Source: DASZPL01 sp035550315 (GTDB taxonomy: Bacteria > Actinomycetota > Actinomycetes > JAFAQI01). From it: a stretch of DNA of 7,044 nucleotides. The translations under genes and the position numbers were made by a program. The stretch lies in NCBI GenBank assembly GCA_035550315.1, contig DASZPL010000104.1:1-7044 (forward strand). The letters run 5' to 3'. The notes under the pieces were generated by a model. It saw only the letters and a list, made by a program, of their open reading frames with translations. It did not search any database and had not been told where the DNA came from. Below are positions 1-5,060 of this stretch, in pieces; the first letter of the stretch is position 1; every line of letters begins with the position of its first letter.

Positions 1-695
1 GCGAGCTCGCTGGTCACGAGCACGCACCGGTCGATCAGGTCCCGCAGATTCCACGTCGTCAGCGTCTCGGCAACGAACCGGCGGGCGAGCCGCGGCCCGT
101 GCGCGCCGTACGGAAACCGGCGGCTCGCTTCGGCATCCGCCGGCATCGGCGCACCGCCGACGACCTGGCTGTGCAGGGCACACATCTCGGCGAACGCCGT
201 GGCGCTGTGCGGGTCGATGAACAACTCGCTCGGGTAGCCGCAGAGCAGGGTGAAGGGCACGTCGCGCTGCAGCGCGTTCCAGAGCCGCTCCAGCTCGAGC
301 GCGCCGGTGACGTCGCCGGCCTGCCACAGCACGGCCACCATCTCGCCGTACGCCGACAACCGCTGGCCGCCGGCGACGGCGGCGCGCACCGGGCCGGCGA
401 TGGACGTCTCGAACGCGTCGGTGTCGAGTTGCCCGTCGACGACGAAGCGGTTGAGGCACTCCTCGGCGTCCAGCAATGTCAGCCGCTCGTCGAGCAGCGC
501 GGCGTCGACGCCGATGTCCGCGAGGCCGGTGCGCAGCAGTGTGCGATGCGCGGCCGACGCGATCACGAGGGCGTTCGCTCCACCGCGCAGGGTCGGCGCG
601 AAGTGCTCGACCAGCCGGTCGAGGAGGACGTCGTCCCGCTCGTACCAGTGGACCGCGTGCGCATGCTCGACAGTGGGTGCGCCGCGCACCGTCAT
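1..695 (-). CDS. MEDS-domain regulator with C-terminal anti-sigma-type ATPase domain (RsbA-like), 3' partial
   Basis: The reading frame opens with ATG at 695 and stays open to the left window edge (231 codons seen), so the C-terminus is missing. It has AGGAAG at 704-709, 8 nt before the start, a good Shine-Dalgarno. Residues about 11-190 match the MEDS (DcmR-type sensory) fold: HAVHWYERDDVLLDRLVEHF near the start, GANALVIAS near 39-47, SAYGEMVAVLW and LELERLWNAL mid-way, then FTLLCGYPSELF. Residues about 204-231 (RRFVAETLTTWNL, LVTSELA) look like the first helices of an RsbW/SpoIIAB-type HATPase; the N-box would follow beyond the edge. Proteins of this architecture are annotated in actinobacteria as RsbA-family anti-sigma regulators or sensor kinases acting in sigma-B/F-type stress pathways. 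That role is family knowledge; the ligand sensed is unknown. It is transcribed alone or as the last gene after the hydrolase at 821-1771, with 125 bp between them. Confidence 0.85.
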   Translation of the reverse strand, partial: MTVRGAPTVEHAHAVHWYERDDVLLDRLVEHFAPTLRGGANALVIASAAHRTLLRTGLADIGVDAALLDERLTLLDAEECLNRFVVDGQLDTDAFETSIAGPVRAAVAGGQRLSAYGEMVAVLWQAGDVTGALELERLWNALQRDVPFTLLCGYPSELFIDPHSATAFAEMCALHSQVVGGAPMPADAEASRRFPYGAHGPRLARRFVAETLTTWNLRDLIDRCVLVTSEL

Positions 696-820
696 GGGCT
701 CGTCTTCCTACGAGGCGACGCCAAGAATCGTAACGTGATGGCCGCCTGCCCGCCCCGCTGGTGTTGTCGACTTCACGTGGCAGATTTCGCAATTTTGGCG
801 CGGCAACTCGACAACGGTCG
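696..820 (-). promoter_or_regulatory. Upstream region of the MEDS regulator with inverted repeat and possible -10
   Basis: This 125-bp gap is clearly more AT-rich than its surroundings in its right half. On the minus strand TACGAT (plus positions 727-732) resembles a -10 box and would give a leader of about 25 nt including the AGGAAG site; I see no convincing -35 at 16-18 bp. An 8-bp inverted repeat GTTGTCGA (763-770) / TCGACAAC (808-815) with a 37-nt spacer lies further upstream, beside the stop codon of the hydrolase gene. It could be a weak terminator stem for that gene or an operator. Both readings are inference. Confidence 0.3.
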
Positions 821-1771
821 TTAGGAGGTGGTTTCGAGGAAGTCGATGAGGCCGGTGAAGAAGCGCTCCTGGTCGTCGTAGATCGCGAGGTGACTGCCGT
901 CGGGGCAGTGCAGGTAGCGGCCGTTCGGGAGCGTGTCGGCCATCCACTTCATGTGCGCCGGATCCATGGTGTCGTGCGCGGCGCCGATCACGAGCGTCGG
1001 CACCGTGATCCGCGGCAGGTCCGCCGTCCGGTCCCAGTGCTCCAGCTTGCCGCTCGCGCCCAGCTCGCTCGGCCCCTGCATCGGGACGTAGACGTCGCTG
1101 TTGAGGTGCTTGAACGACCGCATCACCGGCTCCGGCCAGTCCTCGGCCGGCATCCGCAGCACGTGGTGCACGTAGTGCTGCTCGAAGAGCAGCTGCTCGT
1201 AGCGCGGGTTGGTGATGTCGCCGGCGGCCTCGAACGCCTGGATCTCGGCGAGCGCGTCCTGGTCCATCGCCGGCATCAGCACCTCGCGGGCATAGCTGTT
1301 GTACGCCGGGATGCTCGCCATCATGTTCGCGACGATCAGCCCCTTCAGCTGATCCTGGTGCCGCAGCGCGTACTCCATCGCGAGCAGCCCGCCCCACGAG
1401 TTGCCGAACAGGAAGAAGTTGTCGCGGTCCAGTCCGAGCGCGACCCGCACCTGCTCGACCTCGTCGACGAACCGGTCGATCTCCCACAGCTCGGGGTCGC
1501 CCGGCTGGTCGCTGTAGTAGGAGCCGAGCTGGTCGTAGTAGTAGAACTCGATGCCGCGCGCCGGCAGAAACGAATCGCACGCCTCGTAGTACTCGTGCGT
1601 GAAACCCGGCCCGCCGTGCAACAGCAGCAGCTTGACCGACGGATTGTTGCCGACCCGTTTGGTCCAGACCCGGAACTCGCCCTTCGGCGTCTGGATCGGG
1701 ATCATCCGCACGCCGCCGGTGAGCACATCGTCGTGGCCGGTGCGGTCGAAGTATTGGGCTAGGTCGGTCAT
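821..1771 (-). CDS. Proline iminopeptidase-like alpha/beta hydrolase (peptidase family S33)
   Basis: A 316-residue protein of usual length for the proline iminopeptidase group, which removes N-terminal proline or other small residues from peptides in the cytoplasm. Visible hallmarks: oxyanion-loop HGGPG at 52-56; YYDQLGSYYSD at 78-88; nucleophile elbow GNSWGG at 123-128 with catalytic Ser125; GAAHDTMDP at 263-271, where Asp267 is the likely triad acid; and DGSHLAIYDD with His294. There is no signal peptide. The frame is open much further upstream (to 2110), but that stretch is Arg/Pro-rich shadow of the opposite-strand genes, so ATG 1771 (MTDLAQYF) is chosen; only a weak GAGCGG precedes it. 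The start lies 17 bp from the divergent gene at 1789. Related S33 members include amino-acid amidases and lactone hydrolases, so the exact substrate is uncertain while the fold and triad are not. Confidence 0.9.
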   Translation of the reverse strand: MTDLAQYFDRTGHDDVLTGGVRMIPIQTPKGEFRVWTKRVGNNPSVKLLLLHGGPGFTHEYYEACDSFLPARGIEFYYYDQLGSYYSDQPGDPELWEIDRFVDEVEQVRVALGLDRDNFFLFGNSWGGLLAMEYALRHQDQLKGLIVANMMASIPAYNSYAREVLMPAMDQDALAEIQAFEAAGDITNPRYEQLLFEQHYVHHVLRMPAEDWPEPVMRSFKHLNSDVYVPMQGPSELGASGKLEHWDRTADLPRITVPTLVIGAAHDTMDPAHMKWMADTLPNGRYLHCPDGSHLAIYDDQERFFTGLIDFLETTS

Positions 1772-1788
1772 CCGCTCATACTGAAGCC
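1754..1788 (+). promoter_or_regulatory. Candidate promoter for a leaderless transcript starting at GTG 1789
   Basis: TTGGGC (1754-1759) and CATACT (1777-1782) sit 17 bp apart, and the GTG start follows 6 nt after the second hexamer. Transcription starting 7 nt downstream of the -10 would begin exactly at the start codon. The start has no Shine-Dalgarno, which fits leaderless translation, common in actinobacteria. The -35 half matches the consensus only 3 of 6, and most of this element lies inside the 5' end of the minus-strand hydrolase gene. Confidence 0.35.
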
Positions 1789-2097
1789 GTGGACGTCGAC
1801 GCGTCGAGGTTGCTGCCGGTCGCGTGCACCCTGGGTCCGGACGACGGCGCGGCGCGACTCGATCGATGGAAGCAACTGTACGACGAGTATGGCGCCGGCC
1901 GTGACGCCGAGCCGGACCTGGTGACGTTGCGGTTCCGCGACGTCGCCGACGTCGCGACCCAACTCGGCGAGCTGGTCGTGGCCGAGCGGGAGTGCTGCGG
2001 GTTCCTCGACTGGCGGGTCGACGCGGAGGCCGGCGAGGTCGTCGTACTAATCGGCGGGACGGAGGAGGCGCTGGCCAGCCTGCCGCTCGGCCGATGA
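1789..2097 (+). CDS. Small conserved protein with Cys-Cys motif, function unknown
   Basis: A 102-residue soluble protein starting at GTG 1789. It opens with LLPVACTLGPDD (Cys13), continues with an amphipathic helix (AARLDRWKQLYDEY, about 21-34), a strand (DLVTLRFRD, 43-51), a second helix ending in AERECCGFLDW (65-75, adjacent Cys69 and Cys70), and a final strand with EVVVLIGG. I recognise the overall pattern, an N-terminal ACTL element plus ERxCCxFL, from small uncharacterised actinobacterial proteins, but I cannot name a function. The three cysteines could bind a metal or form a redox site; this is speculation. No Shine-Dalgarno is visible; no alternative start fits because the conserved segment begins at residue 8. 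Its TGA overlaps the ATG of the next gene (ATGA at 2094-2097), so the two are probably translationally coupled and act in one operon. Confidence 0.75.
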   Translation: MDVDASRLLPVACTLGPDDGAARLDRWKQLYDEYGAGRDAEPDLVTLRFRDVADVATQLGELVVAERECCGFLDWRVDAEAGEVVVLIGGTEEALASLPLGR

Positions 2098-2654
2098 ACC
2101 GGATCATCATGATGATGTCGGTGTCGCTCGACGGCTACCTCGAAGGCCCGGACGCCGACATCTCCTGGCACCAGGTCGACGACGAGCTGATGGCGCACAT
2201 GAATGAGTGGCTCGGCGCGGCCGGCGGCTTCCTCGAAGGCCGGGTCACCTATCAGCTGATGGACGACTACTGGCCGACCGCCGACCAGGCGCCGGACGTC
2301 GCGCCGCTGACCGCCGAGTTTGCGCGGATCTGGCGCGACATGCCGAAGGTCGTCTACTCCCGGACGCTCGCCCACGCCGACTGGGCGACGACGATCGCGC
2401 GCGAGGTCGACCCGGACGAGGTGCGGGCGCTGCGTGACCAGGCGAGCGGTGACCTGGTCGTCGGTGGCGCAGACCTGGCGGCGGAGTTTCGCCGGCACGA
2501 CCTGATCGATGAGTACCGCATCTACGTGCACCCGGTCGTGATCGGCCGCGGCAAGCCGCTGTTCCCCGTCGGGACCGAGCCGTTCAACCTGCGGTTGGCC
2601 GAGACCCGGACATTCGGCAACGGCGTCGTACTTCTCCGCTATAGCCACGCCTGA
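2094..2654 (+). CDS. Dihydrofolate reductase-family protein (RibD C-terminal domain)
   Basis: A 186-residue single-domain protein. Family hallmarks: N-terminal strand and loop SVSLDGYLEGP (9-19), FLEGRVTYQLMDDYWP (46-61) corresponding to the usual LGRxTYxxM segment, VVYSRTL (86-92), the nucleotide-binding GG at 124-125 (DLVVGGADLAAEF), and LIDEYRIYVHPVVIGRGKPLF (137-157), a very typical RibD_C signature. Members use NADPH-dependent reduction folds; stand-alone copies are widespread in actinobacteria and their substrates are mostly unknown, so neither riboflavin synthesis nor folate reduction should be assumed. ATG 2094 is chosen over upstream frames because it overlaps the preceding stop codon; a purine-rich GGAGGAGG at about 2061-2068 is too far away to act as its own ribosome site, supporting coupling to the upstream small Cys-Cys gene. 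Confidence 0.9.
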   Translation: MNRIIMMMSVSLDGYLEGPDADISWHQVDDELMAHMNEWLGAAGGFLEGRVTYQLMDDYWPTADQAPDVAPLTAEFARIWRDMPKVVYSRTLAHADWATTIAREVDPDEVRALRDQASGDLVVGGADLAAEFRRHDLIDEYRIYVHPVVIGRGKPLFPVGTEPFNLRLAETRTFGNGVVLLRYSHA

Positions 2655-2718
2655 CACCGCGGTGCCAGACTGCCCCGCACGGGGACCAGTACGACACATT
2701 GCCCGGCCTCGGCCGGGC
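2655..2718. repeat. Cluster of three short inverted repeats between genes
   Basis: Immediately after the stop at 2654 lies a perfect palindrome CACCGCGGTG (2655-2664), then CCCCG-CA-CGGGG (2673-2684), then GCCCGGCC-TC-GGCCGGGC (2701-2718, best folded as a 7-bp stem with CTCG loop). None is followed by a T-run. The last could end the upstream operon or fold in the leader of the exported protein at 2740, whose Shine-Dalgarno begins 10 nt later. The first two could be operators. I found no convincing -35/-10 pair in the interval. Confidence 0.5.
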
Positions 2719-2739
2719 ACAGACAACCGAAGGATGGCC

Positions 2740-3177
2740 ATGACCCGCACTCCTCTGGTGATCGGCGGCACTACCGTCGCCGCCCTTTCGGCGGCAGGCG
2801 TCCTGCTGGCCGGACCGGCGCTCGGCGGCTCCGCCGCGACGACGCACACGCTGCACCTGAAGGTGCACACCCTCAAGGAAACCGAGTTCTCGAAGCACCA
2901 GTTCAGCGAGGCTGACCAGCTGACGAGCCACGGCAAGAAGGTCGGCAACGACGTCCTCTACGGCCGGATCGCCGGCCACACGGAGACCGGGCACGTCACT
3001 GCCGCGCTCAAGGGCGGCACGATGCGGCTGACCTTCACGTTCGACTTCACCCAAGGCAATTCGTTCGCCGGCAAGGTCACCGGTGGCACCGGAAAGTACG
3101 CCGGCGCGAGCGGCACGATCACCGGGACCGGCACCACGAAGGGCGCCGACGTCACCATCAAGTACACGACGCCCTAA
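2740..3177 (+). CDS. Exported small beta-barrel protein, allene-oxide-cyclase-like
   Basis: A 145-residue exported protein of unproven function. ATG 2740 is chosen over ATG 2734 because GAAGGA (2729-2734) then sits 5 nt upstream; the in-frame opening from 2662 is not plausible. Residues 1-33 form a signal peptide: MTRT, a hydrophobic core (LVIGGTTVAALSAAGVLLAG) and a small-residue region where cleavage is expected between about 29 and 33. The mature part has no cysteine and is a run of predicted beta strands: THTLHLKVHT, DVLYGRIAGH, GHVTAALKGGTMRLTFTFDF, then FAGKVTGGTGKYAGASGTITGTG (109-131). The GGTGKYAGASG core is characteristic of the allene oxide cyclase/dirigent-like barrel proteins found widely in actinobacteria. 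It is followed by a C-rich tract and the palindromic element. Confidence 0.8.
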   Translation: MTRTPLVIGGTTVAALSAAGVLLAGPALGGSAATTHTLHLKVHTLKETEFSKHQFSEADQLTSHGKKVGNDVLYGRIAGHTETGHVTAALKGGTMRLTFTFDFTQGNSFAGKVTGGTGKYAGASGTITGTGTTKGADVTIKYTTP

Positions 3178-3232
3178 CACCGACCCCTCGCCACCTACCC
3201 CCTCGCCACCCGCCCGGTCGCCACCTACCCCC
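3178..3232 (+). other. C-rich, G-poor 3' tract with 15-bp tandem repeat
   Basis: On the mRNA strand of the exported barrel gene this 55-nt stretch contains 36 C, 7 G, 7 A and 5 T. It holds exact 15-bp periodicity: TCGCCACCTACCCCC at 3188-3202 and again at 3218-3232, with the diverged unit TCGCCACCCGCCCGG between (3203-3217); a fourth TCGCCA at 3233 is the beginning of the palindromic element. Long C-rich, G-poor, unstructured RNA is the known signature of Rho loading; a matching tract follows the MFS gene. The Rho role is inference. Confidence 0.55.
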
Positions 3233-3298
3233 TCGCCAAACCCGCGCAGATCAACCTCAAACGGCGTGTGATGAAGTTGAAATGCGCGGGTTTGGCGA
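3233..3298. repeat. 66-bp palindromic element, copy 1
   Basis: Outer arms TCGCCAAACCCGCGCA (3233-3248) and its perfect complement (3283-3298) give 16 bp. After a 2-nt mismatch on each side, TCAAC (3251-3255) pairs with GTTGA (3276-3280), then a mismatch and three more pairs (3257-3259 with 3272-3274), leaving a 12-nt loop. The same element occurs at 4995-5060 with the same length and 52 of 66 identities. It follows the stop of the exported barrel gene by 55 nt and ends against the Shine-Dalgarno of the next gene (AAGGAGG 3298-3304). Neither arm is followed by a T-run. Likely a hairpin terminator/mRNA stabiliser or a REP-like repeat. Confidence 0.85.
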
Positions 3299-3309
3299 AG
3301 GAGGTTGTC

Positions 3310-3765
3310 GTGAAATCGAACTTGGTCGGGATCGCGGCGGCGGTAGCGATGTCAGTGACGGTGGCGATGGCACCGGCGGTCGCGTCGGCGGCATCACCGG
3401 CGGCCTCATCGGCCGCGGCGGCGGCACCGGCGGCGGCGAGCCACCATCACCACACCAAGGTGATCGCGTCGTGCACGAAGGCGGTGTACAAGCCGGCGAA
3501 CTACGTCCTGGCCTGTGCGGACGCCAACATCCTGGTCCGGCACGTGAAGTACAAGTCGTGGACGCACACCAAGGCGCGCGGCACCGGCACCTACTCCTAC
3601 AACACCTGCAAGCCCGACTGCGCCGACGGCCATTTCCGGCATTTCCACGCCCGCTTCGTGCTCGACCAGGTGAAGAAGGTGCACGGCAGGCAGTTGTTCA
3701 CGGAGATCCGGCTCCACTACCGCGGCCATGAGGTGACGTACGCGCTGCCGACGAAGCCGATCTGA
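3310..3765 (+). CDS. Secreted four-cysteine protein with Ala/His-rich linker, function unknown
   Basis: A 151-residue exported protein. GTG 3310 is chosen because AAGGAGG (3298-3304) lies 5 nt upstream and the signal peptide then starts MKSNLVG; earlier in-frame starts fall inside the palindromic element. Residues 1-27 are a signal peptide ending ASA (cleavage about 27/28). Residues 28-50 are a low-complexity Ala/Pro/Ser linker with four consecutive histidines (45-48). The folded part has Cys55, Cys69, Cys100 and Cys104, in the pattern SCTKA...VLACADANILV...Y.SWTHTKARGTGTYSYNTCKPDCADGHF, followed by strands RFVLDQVKK and LFTEIRLHYRG. This pattern (C, LACAD, W, NxCxPxCAxG) recurs in uncharacterised secreted proteins of Streptomyces and related genera; two disulfides are likely. 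No catalytic motif is visible. Whether the His cluster binds metal is open. Confidence 0.8.
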   Translation: MKSNLVGIAAAVAMSVTVAMAPAVASAASPAASSAAAAAPAAASHHHHTKVIASCTKAVYKPANYVLACADANILVRHVKYKSWTHTKARGTGTYSYNTCKPDCADGHFRHFHARFVLDQVKKVHGRQLFTEIRLHYRGHEVTYALPTKPI

Positions 3766-3806
3766 TTGCGACTTGTCGGCGCGCCGGCAGCGGGTTTGGA
3801 TGAGTC

Positions 3807-4274
3807 ATGCTGCTGGATGGGTTCAACCATGTCGCCGTACTGACCGCTGATCGCGAACGCTTCATCGCCTTCTACCGGGACGTGTTCGACGCCGAGGTGA
3901 TTGGCGAGCAGCGGCCGCCGGAAGGCGGCGCCGTGCTCACTTTCGTCAAGATCGGCGAGCACTCCGAGTTCAACCTGTTCGAGATCGACGGCAACACCGA
4001 GGCGTCGCGGCAGACGCCGATGTTCGGCCGCGGCCGGATCGACCATCTCGGGCTGCAAGCGGCGTCGTTGGAGGCGTTCGAGGAGATCCGGCGGCGGCTG
4101 ATCGAGCGCGGTGCGGCGGACGAGTTCGTCACCGACTTCGGCCCGGTGCTGTCGATGTTCTTCACCGACCCGGACGGGCTGGAAGGCGAGGTGTGCGTCG
4201 CCAACCCCGACGCCGTACCCGGCCAGTTCAACCCGCCCGGCACGCCCGCCAAGCGCTACCTGCGCGCCGCTTAA
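3807..4274 (+). CDS. VOC-family (glyoxalase/dioxygenase fold) protein
   Basis: A 155-residue cytoplasmic protein with two beta-alpha-beta-beta-beta modules. Module one begins FNHVAVLTAD (His8) and carries RFIAFYRDVFDAEVIGE and FNLFEIDG (Glu59). Module two begins RIDHLGLQA (His80) and ends FFTDPDGLEGEVCV (Glu128). His8, Glu59, His80 and Glu128 occupy the four canonical metal-ligand positions of the superfamily, so it is probably an active metalloenzyme. The superfamily covers glyoxalase I, extradiol dioxygenases, fosfomycin-type resistance enzymes and others; nothing here identifies the substrate. The start ATG 3807 has only a weak GGATGAG before it. It stands 41 bp after the secreted-protein gene and 30 bp before the membrane-protein gene, so co-transcription with either is possible. 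Confidence 0.88.
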   Translation: MLLDGFNHVAVLTADRERFIAFYRDVFDAEVIGEQRPPEGGAVLTFVKIGEHSEFNLFEIDGNTEASRQTPMFGRGRIDHLGLQAASLEAFEEIRRRLIERGAADEFVTDFGPVLSMFFTDPDGLEGEVCVANPDAVPGQFNPPGTPAKRYLRAA

Positions 4275-4304
4275 TGCTGGGCGGGTTCCGGCCGATGCGA
4301 AGGT

Positions 4305-4964
4305 GTGACCGATGCGCCGGCCGACGCCACGCCGCACCCGCGACTCGGAGCGATTTTGCGGCATCTGGCCGCGAGCCTGCTGCTGGCAGTGATCGTCCCG
4401 AGCCTGCTCTTCTGGACCTGCCTGCACATCGGTGACGTGTGGGCAGCGCTGGGCGCGGCGCTGACCTGGTGTTATGGCGCGATGGCCTGGCGGGTCGGCA
4501 CCCGGCGCCGGGCGTCGGTATTGCTGTGGCTGTCGGCGGCCGGGCTCACCGCCAAGACCGTGTTCAGCCTCGCGACCGGCAACACGTTCATCTACTTCTT
4601 GCAGCCGGCGGCGACCGACCTGGCGATCGCGATCGTGTTCCTGGTCTCGCTCACCGGCGCGCGGCCGATGGTGTCGCGGCTTGCCGGCGACTTCTATCCG
4701 ATGACCGACGACGTCGCGGCGCGGCCGCGGGTGCAGCGGTTGTTCTGGCACCTGACGTTGCTGTGGGCGATGCTCTGCCTGGCGCAGTCCGCCGTGACGG
4801 TGTGGCTGCTGGAGACCGCGTCGATGGGGACGTTCGTCGCCGCCCGCACCGGCCTCACGACCGGCGTCGCGATCGCCGGCGCGGCGGTGACGGTCGCGCT
4901 CGCTGCCCGGATCGCCCGCAGCGAAGGCCTGCTGGCCCCGAAGTACGCCGCCACCCCCGCCTAG
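4305..4964 (+). CDS. Six-helix integral membrane protein, VC0807-like
   Basis: A 219-residue membrane protein with predicted helices at about 19-40, 45-64, 70-88, 100-118, 146-168 and 178-201. Short polar loops include RRR at 67-69, and the longest loop (about 119-145) includes ARPMVSRLAGDFYP. The GxARPxxxxLAxxF segment after helix four and the RLFWHLTLLWAMLCLAQSAV segment in helix five resemble the VC0807 family, distantly related to DUF3159 intracellular-septation-like proteins; biochemical role unknown. GTG 4305 is the start that keeps the polar N-terminus, but AAGG is only about 1 nt before it, so ribosome-site spacing is poor and a slightly later start cannot be excluded. It converges with the MFS gene, with 138 bp and a palindromic element between them. 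Confidence 0.78.
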   Translation: MTDAPADATPHPRLGAILRHLAASLLLAVIVPSLLFWTCLHIGDVWAALGAALTWCYGAMAWRVGTRRRASVLLWLSAAGLTAKTVFSLATGNTFIYFLQPAATDLAIAIVFLVSLTGARPMVSRLAGDFYPMTDDVAARPRVQRLFWHLTLLWAMLCLAQSAVTVWLLETASMGTFVAARTGLTTGVAIAGAAVTVALAARIARSEGLLAPKYAATPA

Positions 4965-4977
4965 CCCGCCACGCCGG

Positions 4978-4997
4978 GCCGACTCGGCGCCGACTCG
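4978..4997. repeat. 11-bp direct repeat leading into palindrome copy 2
   Basis: GCCGACTCG occurs at 4978-4986 and 4989-4997, an 11-bp period. The last three bases of the second unit (TCG, 4995-4997) are already the first bases of the palindrome arm. The other palindrome copy is likewise entered through a tandem repeat whose unit begins with TCG. Confidence 0.5.
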
Positions 4998-5060
4998 CCA
5001 AACCCGCGCGAATCAACCGATCGCGCGCGGCGATGACGTTGAAACGCGCGGGTTTGGCGA
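4995..5060. repeat. 66-bp palindromic element, copy 2
   Basis: Outer arms TCGCCAAACCCGCGCG (4995-5010) and perfect complement (5045-5060), then TCAAC (5013-5017) with GTTGA (5038-5042), then ATCGC (5020-5024) with GCGAT (5030-5034) near the apex. Compared ungapped with copy 1 it has 14 differences in 66, concentrated in the loop. The pair A3248-T3283 of copy 1 is G5010-C5045 here, a compensatory change that argues for selection on the folded form. It sits between the converging ends of the membrane-protein and MFS genes, fitting a bidirectional terminator or REP-like role. Confidence 0.85.

Noticed and set aside
99..824. Plus-strand open frame of 241 codons
   Set aside because: Antisense shadow of the MEDS regulator; Arg/Ala-biased composition without recognisable motifs, whereas the minus strand gives a clear family match.
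761..1762. Plus-strand open frame of 333 codons
   Set aside because: Antisense to the proline iminopeptidase-like gene, rich in Val/Arg/Glu/His as expected of a reverse-complement reading; the minus strand has the full catalytic triad.
1772..2110. N-terminal extension of the hydrolase to 2110
   Set aside because: The extension is Arg/Pro low-complexity sequence antisense to the Cys-Cys gene, and the family N-terminus begins at ATG 1771.
1776..2948. Minus-strand open frame of 390 codons
   Set aside because: Antisense to three plus-strand genes and their intergenic regions; no motif, and crosses real gene boundaries.
3777..3786. Palindrome CGGCGCGCCG before the VOC gene
   Set aside because: A 10-bp GC-only palindrome is expected by chance in such GC-rich sequence and has no loop, T-run or second copy.
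3717..4751. Minus-strand open frame of 344 codons
   Set aside because: Antisense to the VOC and membrane-protein genes, with Arg/His/Gln-rich low-complexity translation; VOC metal ligands on the plus strand are decisive.
3233..5060. CRISPR repeat or transposon terminal inverted repeats
   Set aside because: Only two copies 1.76 kb apart, each itself a palindrome. Between them lie ordinary genes (secreted, VOC, membrane protein) with no transposase and no target-site duplication, so a composite transposon is not supported.
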